DNA of 64,000 nt, taken from the NCBI GenBank assembly GCA_020186115.1, contig WSYJ01000092.1, positions 62,001-126,000 on the forward strand, written 5' to 3'. This document shows positions 42,816-52,789 of this stretch, piece after piece; within the stretch, counting starts at the first letter, position 1, and every line of letters starts with the position of its first letter. The DNA comes from Histomonas meleagridis. Its lineage: Eukaryota; Parabasalia; Tritrichomonadida; Dientamoebidae. The position numbers and the translations under genes were made by a program. Below the pieces are notes generated by a model. The model was not told the DNA's origin and did not search any database. It saw only the letters and a program-made list of their open reading frames with translations.

Positions 42816-43223
42816 CTAATCGTTGTTTGATGAGCTCAGCAAAACCAATTTTTCATTTTGCAATTCTTGTTGAAAAGTCCAATGTTTGTTTTCTGATGTT
42901 ATTTCTTTTTCTTTTTGGTGGAAACAATATCGGTAATTGCAAAGTTTGCATTTCACAATAATAGAATCTGAATGATAAGAAATGTCTGCAGTGGTTGGTG
43001 GGATCAATGGTGACTTGCATTTCTTACAAAACATCCTTTTTGGGCTGAGTCTAATTTTTGATTTTTTTGCTGTTAAATCCATTTCTGTTCCAAGGTATTG
43101 TGAAAGGCAAATCAATTCCTCATCCAACGCAGCTACCTTTGAAATCTCTGACAGAAAATTAATTCTTTCATAAATATTTCTTTGTTGAAGCTTTTGTGGT
43201 GCCTTTATGTTTGGCTTGCTCAT
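42816..43223 (-). CDS. RNase P/MRP subunit, Rpr2/Rpp21/Snm1 family
   Basis: A 135-residue protein. The N-terminal helical part (QRNIYERINFLSEISKVAAL, then YLGTEMDLTAKKSKIRLSP) and the zinc ribbon (FCKKCKSPLIPPTT, then KCKLCNYRYCF) match the Rpr2/Rpp21/Snm1 layout: R.NFL..A, an M..I..K.K.RL segment, then C-x2-C...C-x2-C. This protein binds RNase P or MRP RNA and helps 5' tRNA maturation or rRNA processing in the nucleus. All four zinc cysteines are present. The ATG at 43223 is 90 bp from the ATG of the divergent gene at 43313, so the two probably share a promoter. Confidence 0.75.
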   Translation of the reverse strand: MSKPNIKAPQKLQQRNIYERINFLSEISKVAALDEELICLSQYLGTEMDLTAKKSKIRLSPKRMFCKKCKSPLIPPTTADISYHSDSIIVKCKLCNYRYCFHQKEKEITSENKHWTFQQELQNEKLVLLSSSNND

Positions 43224-43312
43224 CTTTTATTTCACAAAGTTTGTTCGAATGCTTGAAATGATAAAACTCATAGAATTAATTGAATATAATTTAACAAAGA
43301 AGAAGAATCAAC
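43224..43312. promoter_or_regulatory. Short shared promoter of a divergent pair
   Basis: Only 89 bp separate the start codons of the RNase P subunit gene and the acidic protein gene, so the promoters must be compact and probably bidirectional. No clear Inr (TCAYT) or CCTTT element is seen next to either ATG. Confidence 0.4.
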
Positions 43313-43714
43313 ATGGAAACCCAATCTGAAGAAGAAGAAAGACAAAATACACAACCAACCTCAACAGAAGAATACGATAGTGATGGGAGAAGCGAATTTT
43401 TAAATTCATCTCAAGATGTAAAAAATATTTATGAAGAGGAAGAAGAAGAGGAAGAGGAGGAAGAAGCAGAAGGGCCTGAACAACAGGATGAAGTTCAACA
43501 TAATGGTAGACAAAAAGTTCAAAAACCAAAAAATAAACAGATAAATCCACCAAAGTCAAATTCAACTCCAAATAAAAAAGAAATCTCTTCAAATACAAGT
43601 AGGATTTGTCCTACTTGCATAAACGTTCCTTTTGATTTGCCAAAGGAATTCTATTTCCTTTGGGCAATTGGAAATACAAAGCAATTTTCCCAGCCTGCGA
43701 TCAAAGAAAATTAA
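43313..43714 (+). CDS. Acidic low-complexity protein
   Basis: A 133-residue protein with ATG start. The first 65 residues are acidic, including an uninterrupted glutamate run (about residues 41-51). A Lys/Pro/Asn-rich middle (KPKNKQINPPKSNS) follows. The C-terminal ~45 residues contain a C-x2-C pair (CPTCINVPF) and an aromatic segment (FYFLWAIGN) that may be a small fold. No family is recognised. A regulatory or chromatin-associated role is a guess from composition only. The antisense ORF at 43308-43598 is a shadow of the GAA/GAG codons. Confidence 0.6.
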   Translation: METQSEEEERQNTQPTSTEEYDSDGRSEFLNSSQDVKNIYEEEEEEEEEEEAEGPEQQDEVQHNGRQKVQKPKNKQINPPKSNSTPNKKEISSNTSRICPTCINVPFDLPKEFYFLWAIGNTKQFSQPAIKEN

Positions 43715-44013
43715 TGCTTTTGAGTTTAAATAATATATATTATAATAAATCTGATTTTGATAAAAAATTAAAAAAAATTCTTTCATTGTATCAAACATAC
43801 ATTCACATCTTCGACGGATAGATATCTAATGAAAATAATTATAAGGTTAACCTTAGTTAGAAATCATCTTTTTTTAAAGGTGCGTGTAAATAACGTATTT
43901 TTCAAGATCAAAAATTGTCCACAAATCCAGCTCTTGTTATCCGTCCAGCAATTTCTTCGAAGCCTCAAACAGCAGATTCATCCAGGCAAGTCAGGAAAGA
44001 TGTTATTAGTCGA

Positions 44014-47000
44014 ATGAGGCATTCAATGACACATCAAGAAACACAAAGAAATGTTTATGATCAAATTGACCTCAAAACATTTTCCATTCCGGAAATAGGT
44101 TTATTAACTTCCATACGTGATTCTCTTCGAATATTATATCAAATGACAGATGATGTAATTCGTGAAAATGACACGACACCCGATATTGTAAATCAATTAG
44201 AACCAGCTCTTTACTCCGTTAAAGAAACGTATCCTATTTTACATAATGCAGGTGTGAAATATTTTCAAAATTATTATGCCATTAAATCCAAAGCTACTCA
44301 AATTCTTAGTTCAGCAGCTGTTCGCATTCCCTTACAAAACTTTAAAAATAGCTGGAATAATTTTAAAACAGTTGTTGATGAAATGTCATCACTTCGCCCT
44401 CCACCACATGCCAAACAAATCACAGCCAAATTCAAAGCAATTAGGTCATCCTTAGATAGTATTCGTAAAGTCAACGAAAGTAAAAAATGCCCAACTCCTA
44501 GTGTTACTGAAAGTGTAGAAAAAATTTTATGTTTAAACAAAACACTTTCGAACAATATCATTACAATGTTTTCGAGTAACTTTGAGTCGAATTTATTTGA
44601 ACCATTTAAACGAGATGTTAAAGCATATTTAAAGATTATTAATGAAGCTTTTTCAACAGAATATGTTCAAAGCGGAGTTATGGTTTATGATTTACAGCGA
44701 ATTAAATCGAATATTTATACTGATTGTAATGAAATCATTGAATCATTAAAAGCGGCATTTATATTCCCAAAACATATGAAAGAAATTGTTACTTTAAAAG
44801 ATAATATTAATATCGAACTTAATAATATATTAAGTAAACTTTCGATTCCTTTTGTAGTTGTTAAAGCAAATACAAAACCAGAAGATAATAAAACAAATGA
44901 AAATGAAACAAATGAAGAAAACGATGAAAATATAAATAATGAAAAAGATGTTGAAAATGAAGAAGAAGATATTGAAGATATAAATCGAAAAATTCATGAA
45001 ACTATAAGACAAATGTTTCTAATTATGGAAATTGAGTTTAATCCGAATATTAATGTGAATGAATTAGATAATTTAAAGAAGTTAAAAAACGAATTAGAAA
45101 AATGGAAATCAAATTTAAATGAAAAAGATAAATTAATTAAATTAAAGCAAACAGAAATAATTAAATTGAAAAATGAATCAAAAGAAAACGAACAATTAAT
45201 GGAACAAAAAAATAAAATTGTTCAAAATGCTTTATCAGATAATGCAATGACAATCGAAAATTTAAAAAAAGAAATTAATGAATTAAATGAAAAGAACAAT
45301 GATCTTATTGAACAATTAAAATTAGAAAAAGAACATATCAATATAATCAATGAAAAATGTAATCTTGACTTATTTCGATCGAAAATTCTTTCGATTTCTT
45401 CTGATTTAAATATTAAGTTATATAATGATCCAAGAAGTGAATTTATAAATCTTTTAAATTCATTTCATTCATCTGTTCGACAAGAATTTAATATAAAAAA
45501 CGAAAAAATAAATGATTTACAAAAGCAAATTGATGAAAGTAAAGAATTATTATGGAATTTAAGTGAGAAAACTGAATTAATTTATAATGAAGAAAAAAAT
45601 TTCATTAAATCACAAAAGAAAGAAAACAATTCTTTATTAAGTATATCAATTCCAGACAATTTGAAATTAACTGAAGAAAAGAAAATGAATCAATCGACTT
45701 CATTTGAACAAAAAAAGAAGAAAAATAAAAAATCTGTTTTATTAGAAGATGAAACGTCATTCAAAAATAGTAATACCAATTTAATTCATAGTAAAAAGAA
45801 TAATAAAACAGCGTCTAATTTCCCACGACATTATTTAATACCGAAAATGAATAATAAAACTAATGAAAAATTACCAAATATTAATTCAACACTTAAAACA
45901 GAAACTTTACATTCATTAATTGATTCGATTTCGGATTTAATTCCAGAAATTGATAATAATTTTAAGGATTTAACTAAAACAATTCCTAAATCGAAATTAG
46001 CGTTTATTAATTCGATTTTATTAATATCACAAAAACAATCGAAAGAAGAATTATTAACGAAATCAGCAAATGAATTAATTGAATTTCTTCATGAGAAAAT
46101 TAAAGAAATTTTGGAAAATCAAAACAATTTAATACAAACATTTCAAAACAAAGAAAAACAATATATTAAAACGTTAGTTCAAATTAGTAATAAAATTAAT
46201 AAATCAATTGATCAAAACAAAATTGAAATAAATGAATCTGAAGATTTAACTGAACAAAGAAATAAAATTATTACATTAATCAGTACACAATTAACAATAA
46301 TAACTAAAACAATTTCTAAATTAAAAAATAAAATCGAAAAATATAAAACAAATTATATCAAAATACAAAATAATTTGTTAAATAATAAAAAAGAAATTTG
46401 TGATTTGTTTTCTATTCCTCAAACAGATGATTTCATTAATGAATGTTCATTAAAATTAAATGAAATTAAAAACGAATATGAAAAACAAATACAAAAAGTT
46501 AATATGGAAAAAGATGAAATTTTATCTAAAAAAGAAGCGCTTGAAATCAAAATTAAAGGTTTGAGTTCGAATGATATTAATAATTCTTTTGATATCATTG
46601 ATACATTTCAGAATGAAAAAGAGAAAAATAAAGAGAAAAATGAAATTTTGGAAAATAAATTAATAAATGCAATCAAAAGTTTACAATCAATTTCATTAAT
46701 AATTTTCGGTGATTCATATGAAAATATTTATTCACTTTCAGATGATGAATTAATAAAAAAAGTTCAAAGTTATTGCGATAAATATGACGAAAATGATTCC
46801 GCTTTAAATGTTAATGAAATTGTCGAAATATTCAATAATGTTTTAGTAGAAAATGAAAAAATTGATAAAGGAAAACCAAAAATTTATTTGCAGAAAATTG
46901 CTGAAAACACAGAAAAATGTAATAAATTAATTTCGTTGTGCAAAAATACATATTCATACATTAAATCTATAGAGCAATTGATTTCATTACAATTAAATGA

Positions 47001-47157
47001 GGAATCAAGGAAAAATATCGAATATATGATACAGAAATATAAAACATCGTTTGATGAAGCAAAATATTTACAAGATGATGTTTATAAAACTGTCGAAGTC
47101 TTGTCAAATATTGTTATTGAGTTGTGTAATGTTGTCGAAAAGATGCATCCATTTTGA
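44014..47157 (+). CDS. Long coiled-coil protein
   Basis: Using the first in-frame ATG (44014) this is 1,047 residues. The N-terminal ~300 residues are helical without strong heptads. From about residue 320 come Glu/Asn/Lys-rich stretches and long coiled coils (LKKEINELNEKNNDLIEQLK, ENEKEKNKEKNEILENKL-type heptads), with an Asn/Lys-rich linker near residues 585-650. No membrane segment or known domain was seen. Such proteins in trichomonads are often cytoskeletal or tethering factors (inference). The frame is open about 40 codons upstream of the ATG to a stop at 43891 without another ATG. The sequence there (ALVIRPAISSKPQTADSS) looks protein-like, so a 5' exon or a frameshift may be hiding the true N-terminus. 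Confidence 0.7.
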   Translation: MRHSMTHQETQRNVYDQIDLKTFSIPEIGLLTSIRDSLRILYQMTDDVIRENDTTPDIVNQLEPALYSVKETYPILHNAGVKYFQNYYAIKSKATQILSSAAVRIPLQNFKNSWNNFKTVVDEMSSLRPPPHAKQITAKFKAIRSSLDSIRKVNESKKCPTPSVTESVEKILCLNKTLSNNIITMFSSNFESNLFEPFKRDVKAYLKIINEAFSTEYVQSGVMVYDLQRIKSNIYTDCNEIIESLKAAFIFPKHMKEIVTLKDNINIELNNILSKLSIPFVVVKANTKPEDNKTNENETNEENDENINNEKDVENEEEDIEDINRKIHETIRQMFLIMEIEFNPNINVNELDNLKKLKNELEKWKSNLNEKDKLIKLKQTEIIKLKNESKENEQLMEQKNKIVQNALSDNAMTIENLKKEINELNEKNNDLIEQLKLEKEHINIINEKCNLDLFRSKILSISSDLNIKLYNDPRSEFINLLNSFHSSVRQEFNIKNEKINDLQKQIDESKELLWNLSEKTELIYNEEKNFIKSQKKENNSLLSISIPDNLKLTEEKKMNQSTSFEQKKKKNKKSVLLEDETSFKNSNTNLIHSKKNNKTASNFPRHYLIPKMNNKTNEKLPNINSTLKTETLHSLIDSISDLIPEIDNNFKDLTKTIPKSKLAFINSILLISQKQSKEELLTKSANELIEFLHEKIKEILENQNNLIQTFQNKEKQYIKTLVQISNKINKSIDQNKIEINESEDLTEQRNKIITLISTQLTIITKTISKLKNKIEKYKTNYIKIQNNLLNNKKEICDLFSIPQTDDFINECSLKLNEIKNEYEKQIQKVNMEKDEILSKKEALEIKIKGLSSNDINNSFDIIDTFQNEKEKNKEKNEILENKLINAIKSLQSISLIIFGDSYENIYSLSDDELIKKVQSYCDKYDENDSALNVNEIVEIFNNVLVENEKIDKGKPKIYLQKIAENTEKCNKLISLCKNTYSYIKSIEQLISLQLNEESRKNIEYMIQKYKTSFDEAKYLQDDVYKTVEVLSNIVIELCNVVEKMHPF

Positions 47158-47545
47158 CTTTTCCAACAGTCAATTTTCGGTAGAATTATCGGCCAAATTC
47201 TTTCAAATGATTTGTATGTACTCTTTCTCAAACCGATTTTGATATAACGGTTTCATAAAAAATGATCAGAAAATCATCTCCTAAACGTTCAGAAATAACC
47301 GAACGGTTAATTATTGGATTTTACAACACGAAGTTTTTGACATAAACCGCTATCAAAAAGTAAGAAAAATCACCGGAGATAGTCATATGACGTGGTTTGT
47401 GATTTGAATGTGTTAGAGCGGTTTTGAATTGCGGTTTTAAACGGCATTAAAAATGCCAAAATTTCGGATTAATTTCTGGCAAATTATGATAAAAGCTTTT
47501 AGCTAAAAAATAGAAAAAAATATGAATACGAAAGGTATATTTATT
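47158..47545. other. Convergent intergenic region rich in AACGGTT/AACCG motifs
   Basis: 388 bp between two convergent genes. AACCGAT near 47231, AACGGTT at 47246-47252 and 47302-47308, AACCGCTATC near 47343, CGGTTTTG and TTTTAAACGGC follow each other. An inverted repeat TTTTTGA...TCAAAAA lies near 47334-47358. Such density of promoter-like motifs at a 3'-3' junction is unexpected. Confidence 0.4.
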
Positions 47546-48310
47546 TTACTCTTTCTTTACCTTTTCTTGCTTCTTTTGCATTCTGCAGATGAAGTATTGT
47601 GCAGTAACTGTGATAAAGCATTCCATGATTGAAACATAGCACCAGATGGATGACCTTTCTCCGTCTTCGATTGGGTTGAAGAAGAGAGCAATAAGAGGTC
47701 CAGTGCAGAATAAGATAACTGAACCAACCCATTGTCCCATAAGAATTGGGGCAACAAACATGTTCAAGAAATGAACTGCAATGCTTGGGAATGGGTATGA
47801 TGGCTTGAGCATTTTGAATGTCCAATTAATATGATATAATCCGGAATATGAGCATGTTCTTGGAGCACACATACCTTCAATGGACTTAGTGCAAGGAATA
47901 GTGAATTGAGTTTGCTTGTTGTAAATGGCTGGGATGATTAATCTTAATGACATCAATGTACCAGCAACAAAGCAAAACTTAAGAATATAACCCCATGTTT
48001 CTTGTCGTTCCTTCTTTGTGTTTCTGCCATCAAGTGCTGATAAAGCAAGATTTGAGAATAATGGTTGGTAAGCAATATGGATCCAGCCAAGAGCTGTGAA
48101 AATAATATTAACAAGGTTTGAGCAGTCATCTAAAACCAAATATTGAACAAATTGTAGAAATTCCATTCCGGCGAAGTACCAGAAGCATGAAGCAATTCTA
48201 ATCCTTCTCCATTTCTCTATTCTCCATATTGATTTCCCTGACATCACCCATATGCCAATTAGGATTGAGGCGATTGTAAAACCAAGGGTCATTTCCTTGT
48301 TGAAGCACAT
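47546..48310 (-). CDS. Multi-pass membrane protein (DUF5765-like)
   Basis: A 254-residue protein beginning MCFNKEMTLGF with about seven hydrophobic segments (MTLGFTIASILIGIWVM, LVNIIFTALGWIHIAYQPLF, AVHFLNMFVAPILM, SVILFCTGPLIALFF and others). The opening MCxNxExT, the FAGMEFLQFVQY helix and the DDCSNLVNIIFTALGWIHIA segment resemble a small family of membrane proteins of unknown function (DUF5765) whose members carry W..MExxQ and C..N..LT..LHIAFQP patterns. Conserved His and Glu in helices suggest an enzymatic or binding site, but no substrate is known. The family call is from memory of the pattern only. The start ATG is the first of the frame, and the tail is Lys/Gln-rich. Confidence 0.6.
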   Translation of the reverse strand: MCFNKEMTLGFTIASILIGIWVMSGKSIWRIEKWRRIRIASCFWYFAGMEFLQFVQYLVLDDCSNLVNIIFTALGWIHIAYQPLFSNLALSALDGRNTKKERQETWGYILKFCFVAGTLMSLRLIIPAIYNKQTQFTIPCTKSIEGMCAPRTCSYSGLYHINWTFKMLKPSYPFPSIAVHFLNMFVAPILMGQWVGSVILFCTGPLIALFFNPIEDGERSSIWCYVSIMECFITVTAQYFICRMQKKQEKVKKE

Positions 48311-48949
48311 TTGAAAATGTTTTTCTTCAGAAAATTTGACTTAAACATCCTTTATTTTGTGTTCTAAACGGTGGTTATTTTATTGAAAAGGTTCGATCGA
48401 TAGAAAATATGCTCTAATTGAATGTCAAAGAAAAGCATTGAAATTACGGTGGTTACTGGAGTTTTGTCAGATCGCAAGAAATCTTTTAAAAATGGCATTT
48501 ATTGGAGTCAATATGTAAATGGCATTTAATGTTTTTGCGACAATAACTAGAAAAAATGGTAAAAATTGATTTTTTTTGATAAAACTAAAAACCATTATTA
48601 CTCATCGCAATGAAGACGAGATGCATCTTTTTTTTAAAATGTGCAAGCTTATTCAAACGGCCCGAAATTTGTATATTTTACATTGAAATTCATTCAAAAA
48701 ATAATAAACTGATTTAAGCAATAAAATTTTTTTTCTATTTGGAACGAAAAAAAAAAACATTAAATTTTGATAAATAATAGAGCAGATCAGATACTGCAAA
48801 CTGGTATTATATGAAATGCAAAAAAAATCGATTTTTTTTTTGATCCAATAATTATTGATTTTTGTGGTAAAGAAAATATTACCTTATTTACCTACTTAAA
48901 AGAAAAACCATAATCCAAAAAATATTTCTTTAATTACATGTTTGTAATT
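48311..48949. other. AT-rich intergenic region
   Basis: 639 bp with long homopolymer runs (A and T tracts near 48740 and 48830) and TAAACGGTGGTTATT near 48363 (Myb-like) close to the membrane-protein start. No gene was seen. Confidence 0.35.
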
Positions 48950-50562
48950 TCAATCCAAGTTTCCTCCTTCCAATAATTCTGTTGCTGTTCTACAAATCAA
49001 ATTAAATGAATCCGTTGATCCCTCCAAAATCTGGAACTTTAATTTTGTTTCCTCACCTGCTAATTCGGGATCACATTGTATCAAAAGAGTTATACCCATA
49101 GTCTCATTACGACACAAGATTGTATACTCATCAGGATGAAACCATTGCATTCCGAGTTGTTTCATCATCTTTTGCATCAAGAGCATAGCATCGGTGATCT
49201 GGAGACCGTTACAGTCAATTTCGTTTGTTTGTATGGCCTCAATCGACTGCGTCTCCGGAATGTCCCAGTCGGGGCGATTCACCACAGAGTTCAAATATGA
49301 TGCTGCGTCAAATTGAGAAGAAGAATCACCATTGCTAGTACCGCTATACCCGTACTGAGGACCAAGAAAAAGCTCTTGTTCAAGAAAGGAGTCTGAGGCA
49401 TTGCTCCCAGAATCAACAGATAAGGACCAATCAATGGATTGATCTAATAATGAACGACTCATTAACATGTGATAAAATGCTTTGGCCATGGTATGCTCAT
49501 TGGATGTAAGGTCGGCTCGAAGCTCTTTTTCATCGTCATAGCCAATCTTTTTGAGAATGTCAATTATGTCATATGGAACATTGGCCATGTCAACGGGTTG
49601 AGAAATGTGTGGAATTGGAATGGGTGTGGGAACTATATAATCTTCGGGAAGATTAATTCTGAAAATTGGTAACTTTTTGATTTCGGAAATTGTAATGCGT
49701 TTAGCTGGATCAACTGTCAATAAGCCTTTGATTAACTCCTTGGCTCCATCACTAAATGTTGATTGGAGAGTATATTTCCCTTGTTTGACTTTTGATAATA
49801 ATGTTCGTATTGATGTATCATCAAATGGTAAAAAACCCTATGTGTTAGATGTAAAATTAAAAGATCTTCAAAACAACAAAAAATTTTATAATTTTTTGTT
49901 ACTGTTTTGAAGATCTAAAAAAAACATACTGCTAAAAGAGCGTATAAAATAACACCACAACTCCATATGTCGGCTTTCCTTCCATCATAAGGATGACCTT
50001 TTATGATTTCAGGTGCTGCATAGTGTGGTGAACCGCATGATGTTTCTGCAATATTTGTTTTGGTAAATCTTGCAAAGCCAAAATCTGCGATTTTGACATT
50101 TAGGTTCTCGTCAAGAAGAATATTTTCTGGTTTTAAGTCACGATGGCAAATGCCAAGAGAATGGAGATATTCAACACCGTATATTATTTGTCGGAAGAAC
50201 TTCATTGCAAGTCCCTCCGGTAAGCATGTATGTTCTACAAGGTAATCGAACAATTCGCCTTTTGAACTATATTCAAGGACAATGTATAAGTGCTTAGATG
50301 ACTCTAAAAAGTCAACTAATTTAAGTATATGTGGATGATCAACAAGACGCATAAGTACAATTTCTCTTTGAATTTTTTTAAAAGTATCTGGATGATTATG
50401 AAATGCACTTTTCTTAATTATTTTTACAGCGAATTGTTGACCTGATTCCTTGTGAACTGCTAGTTTTACTTTCCCGGCTGAACCGGACCCTATAGAATGT
50501 AAGATTCGATAGGGTCCAACACATGGCTGTGTTTCCTCCATTAGATTCAAAAGGCAATTCAT
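48950..50562 (-). CDS. AMPK/BRSK-type protein kinase (kinase-UBA-KA1), one intron
   Basis: Joining exon 1 (50562-49930, 211 codons) and exon 2 (49837-48950) gives a 506-residue kinase with an uninterrupted frame across the splice (ALLA then GFLPFDD). The kinase domain has GSGSAGKVKLA, AVKIIKK (ATP lysine), HRDLKPEN, DFGFARF and the activation loop TSCGSPHYAAPE. This is followed by a UBA-like helix bundle (PYDIIDILKKIGYDDEKEL) and a C-terminal KA1-like beta segment (QWFHPDEYTILCRNETMGIT, then LIQCDPELAG). This order is that of AMPK-related kinases of the BRSK/SAD/SNF1 group, which respond to energy or polarity signals. All catalytic residues are intact, so it should be active. The start may be at 50541 (METQ-like MEETQPCVG) instead. 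The first exon alone would end at a stop just after the 5' splice site. Confidence 0.9.
49838..49929 (-). other. Spliceosomal intron (92 nt) with internal hairpin
   Basis: The minus strand reads GTATGT at the 5' splice site (49929-49924) and CTAACACATAG at the 3' end (to 49838), which matches the trichomonad combined branch/3' splice motif (ACTAACACACAG-like). Removing the 92 nt restores a perfect kinase frame. Inside lies a near-perfect inverted repeat: 49862-49885 pairs with 49890-49916 over about 24 bp with one 2-3 nt bulge, AGATCTTCAAAACA at its base and a 4-nt loop. The hairpin leaves 12-13 nt after the donor and about 24 nt before the acceptor, so it brings the two splice sites close together. 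Confidence 0.9.
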
Positions 50563-51343
50563 AGGTTTATTTTTAACGACATAGAAAAGATATCGTCCGT
50601 GACAAAAAAAATGTTTTTTATAAAAACCAAAATATCTTTTTTAATAATTGAAATAACATATGTTTTTATCTTTTTTATATTTTAAGTAATTTGGGAGATA
50701 TTTTGACATTTTATTGTTTCTTTGTATCCTTAGAAATAATAAGATATTTTAGGTTTATTTTATGTAACAAAAGAGAGAGATTTCTGCTTTCGAATTTTTC
50801 TGAGCCATGTTTCAACGAAAACATCAAAAAACACTGGAAAAATAGGCTCGTCTATTTATTTGTAGATTTTTTATAATCATTTATTAGTTACAAATAATTG
50901 GGTGTTTTAATGACAAGCAAAATTAGAAAAAATAGTCAAAAATTATTGCAAAAATATTATTTTTTTGTTTTTTTGCTTTTCCGGTACCGGAAACCCCATT
51001 CAAATTCACATAAAATATTGAAAGATGCCCATAAAATATGGACAGGATGAAATAACAGATATATCTTGCTCAAAACATTACTAAAAACCATAAAAATCGA
51101 AATGCTGAATGTTAAAACAAATGAATTTCTATTACTAAGTGTAAATAGTGATGTTTTTCAATTTTTTTTGGAAAATCTAACAATTGCATTCTAAACCAAA
51201 AAATTTAAACTAGAACAAAAACACATGGAAGTGTCTCTGATTTAAGTCATAAATCAACCAAAAAAATATCTCCTGGCAATATTTTTAGACAGAAGACAGG
51301 TTTTTGGTTTTCGAACGTTAACGTCTAAAGGTTGCCAAAAATT
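50563..51343. other. Divergent AT-rich intergenic region
   Basis: 781 bp between the divergent kinase and mannosyltransferase genes. It contains a GGTACCGGAAACCCC stretch near 50983 and AACGTTAACGTC near 51315 close to the mannosyltransferase start. A 61-codon frame at 50691-50876 has no family features. Confidence 0.35.
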
Positions 51344-52681
51344 ATGACTTTTCCTTCTTCTCCAAGCATTAAAGCTTTTTTTATACTATTTTTTATTAAT
51401 TCTTTACTTTCCATTATATGTCAGTCATTTTTTGTACCAGATGAATATTGGCAATCTCTTGAAGTTGCACACAAAATTGTTTTTGGCGTTGGACATTTAA
51501 CATGGGAATGGCGCGACGGTATTAGGTCATTCATATTTCCAACATTCTTTATAATAATTTACAAATTTTTACAAATTTTTCATATTGATAATTATTACAC
51601 CTTAGTATATCTTCCAAGGATTTTTATGTCATTTATTTTAACACTTTCGGAGCTTGTTATTTGGAAATTTTCTTCATTTAAATCAATGATTTTATATGCA
51701 ACATTATGGTCCACACCATATTTTGGAACTCGAACGCTTTTTAATTCATTTGAAACATTTCTTACTTTACTTCTCTATTATTATGAAGCCCCTGTTTTTC
51801 TTGTTGTTTTTTCATTTTGGGTACGACCCACAACAATTTTTGCGAGTTTAATTTTTTTCAACTTTAAAAAGAATTTTACATTACGTAATATCTTTATAGG
51901 TATTATATCTGTTATCTTTTTTAATTTATATGATATTTTCTGGTATCGCCTTATTGGATCTGAGCCATATTTATTTACTCCTTTCAGATTTCATTATTTT
52001 AACTTTGTTAAAGAGGTTGCTAAAAAATATGGAACTCAACCATTTCTATTTTATATATATTCTGTAATTCCATCCATATTAGGACCATTATTAATATATT
52101 TACCAAAAATTAAAGAGTTTAAATCACGAAAATTTATATTTTGTGTTGTAAGTCTTTTAGTTTTTTCTTTGTCGAGTCATAAAGAAATTCGATTTTTAAT
52201 GCAAATCTTTCCATTTTTAATCATTTTGATATCTAAATATGTATCAAAGCGTATGATGATATTCAACATAATTCTTCAATTTATTGTTTTTATATTTCTG
52301 TCACAATTTCATCAAATTGGTAAAACAAACATAATGCATTACGTATATGATAATATGAAATCAACTTTGTTTTTGATGCCTTGTCATTCAACGCCATTTT
52401 ATTCTCATGCACATCATAATATAAAAATGGATTTCTTTAAATGTCCTTATGAAGGATATTCGGAATCAAAAGATTTCATACAAAATCCTTTGGAATTTGT
52501 TAATAAAATTAATGTTTCGGAATATGAACAAATTGTTACATATTCATCATTCGAAAATATATTAAATAATTGGTTAAGGAAAAATAATTTCGTTAAAAAA
52601 GTCCAAATATATAATTCACTGTTTTTCATAGATGATATAAATGAAAGTCATGTAGTGTTACTACAGAAAGAACAAATATAA
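51344..52681 (+). CDS. GT22 mannosyltransferase, PIG-B/Gpi10-like
   Basis: A 445-residue multi-pass membrane protein of the GT22 family. The N-terminal helix is followed by the luminal loop FVPDEYWQSLEVAHKIVFG and LTWEWRDGIRSFIFP, matching the DE-Y-Q-x-E-x-AH and TWEW...RS..FP motifs. The later SHKEIRFLMQIFPF matches the HKExRF...PF motif. This variant of the motifs is the one of PIG-B/Gpi10, which adds the third mannose to GPI anchor precursors in the ER from dolichol-phosphate-mannose. PIG-Z, ALG9 or ALG12 are related alternatives. About ten hydrophobic segments are visible. An in-frame TTG at 51332 is not the start; ATG at 51344 (MTFPSSPSIKAF) is. The stop is TAATC. Confidence 0.8.
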   Translation: MTFPSSPSIKAFFILFFINSLLSIICQSFFVPDEYWQSLEVAHKIVFGVGHLTWEWRDGIRSFIFPTFFIIIYKFLQIFHIDNYYTLVYLPRIFMSFILTLSELVIWKFSSFKSMILYATLWSTPYFGTRTLFNSFETFLTLLLYYYEAPVFLVVFSFWVRPTTIFASLIFFNFKKNFTLRNIFIGIISVIFFNLYDIFWYRLIGSEPYLFTPFRFHYFNFVKEVAKKYGTQPFLFYIYSVIPSILGPLLIYLPKIKEFKSRKFIFCVVSLLVFSLSSHKEIRFLMQIFPFLIILISKYVSKRMMIFNIILQFIVFIFLSQFHQIGKTNIMHYVYDNMKSTLFLMPCHSTPFYSHAHHNIKMDFFKCPYEGYSESKDFIQNPLEFVNKINVSEYEQIVTYSSFENILNNWLRKNNFVKKVQIYNSLFFIDDINESHVVLLQKEQI

Positions 52682-52789
52682 TCAAATATTTGTTTATTTA
52701 TGAAATAAAAAATGTAAAAAAAATAGAAACTTTTTGTGTTGTTTATTGGAAATTGACATGATGATACGGATTCAATAGTTTATTTTAAA

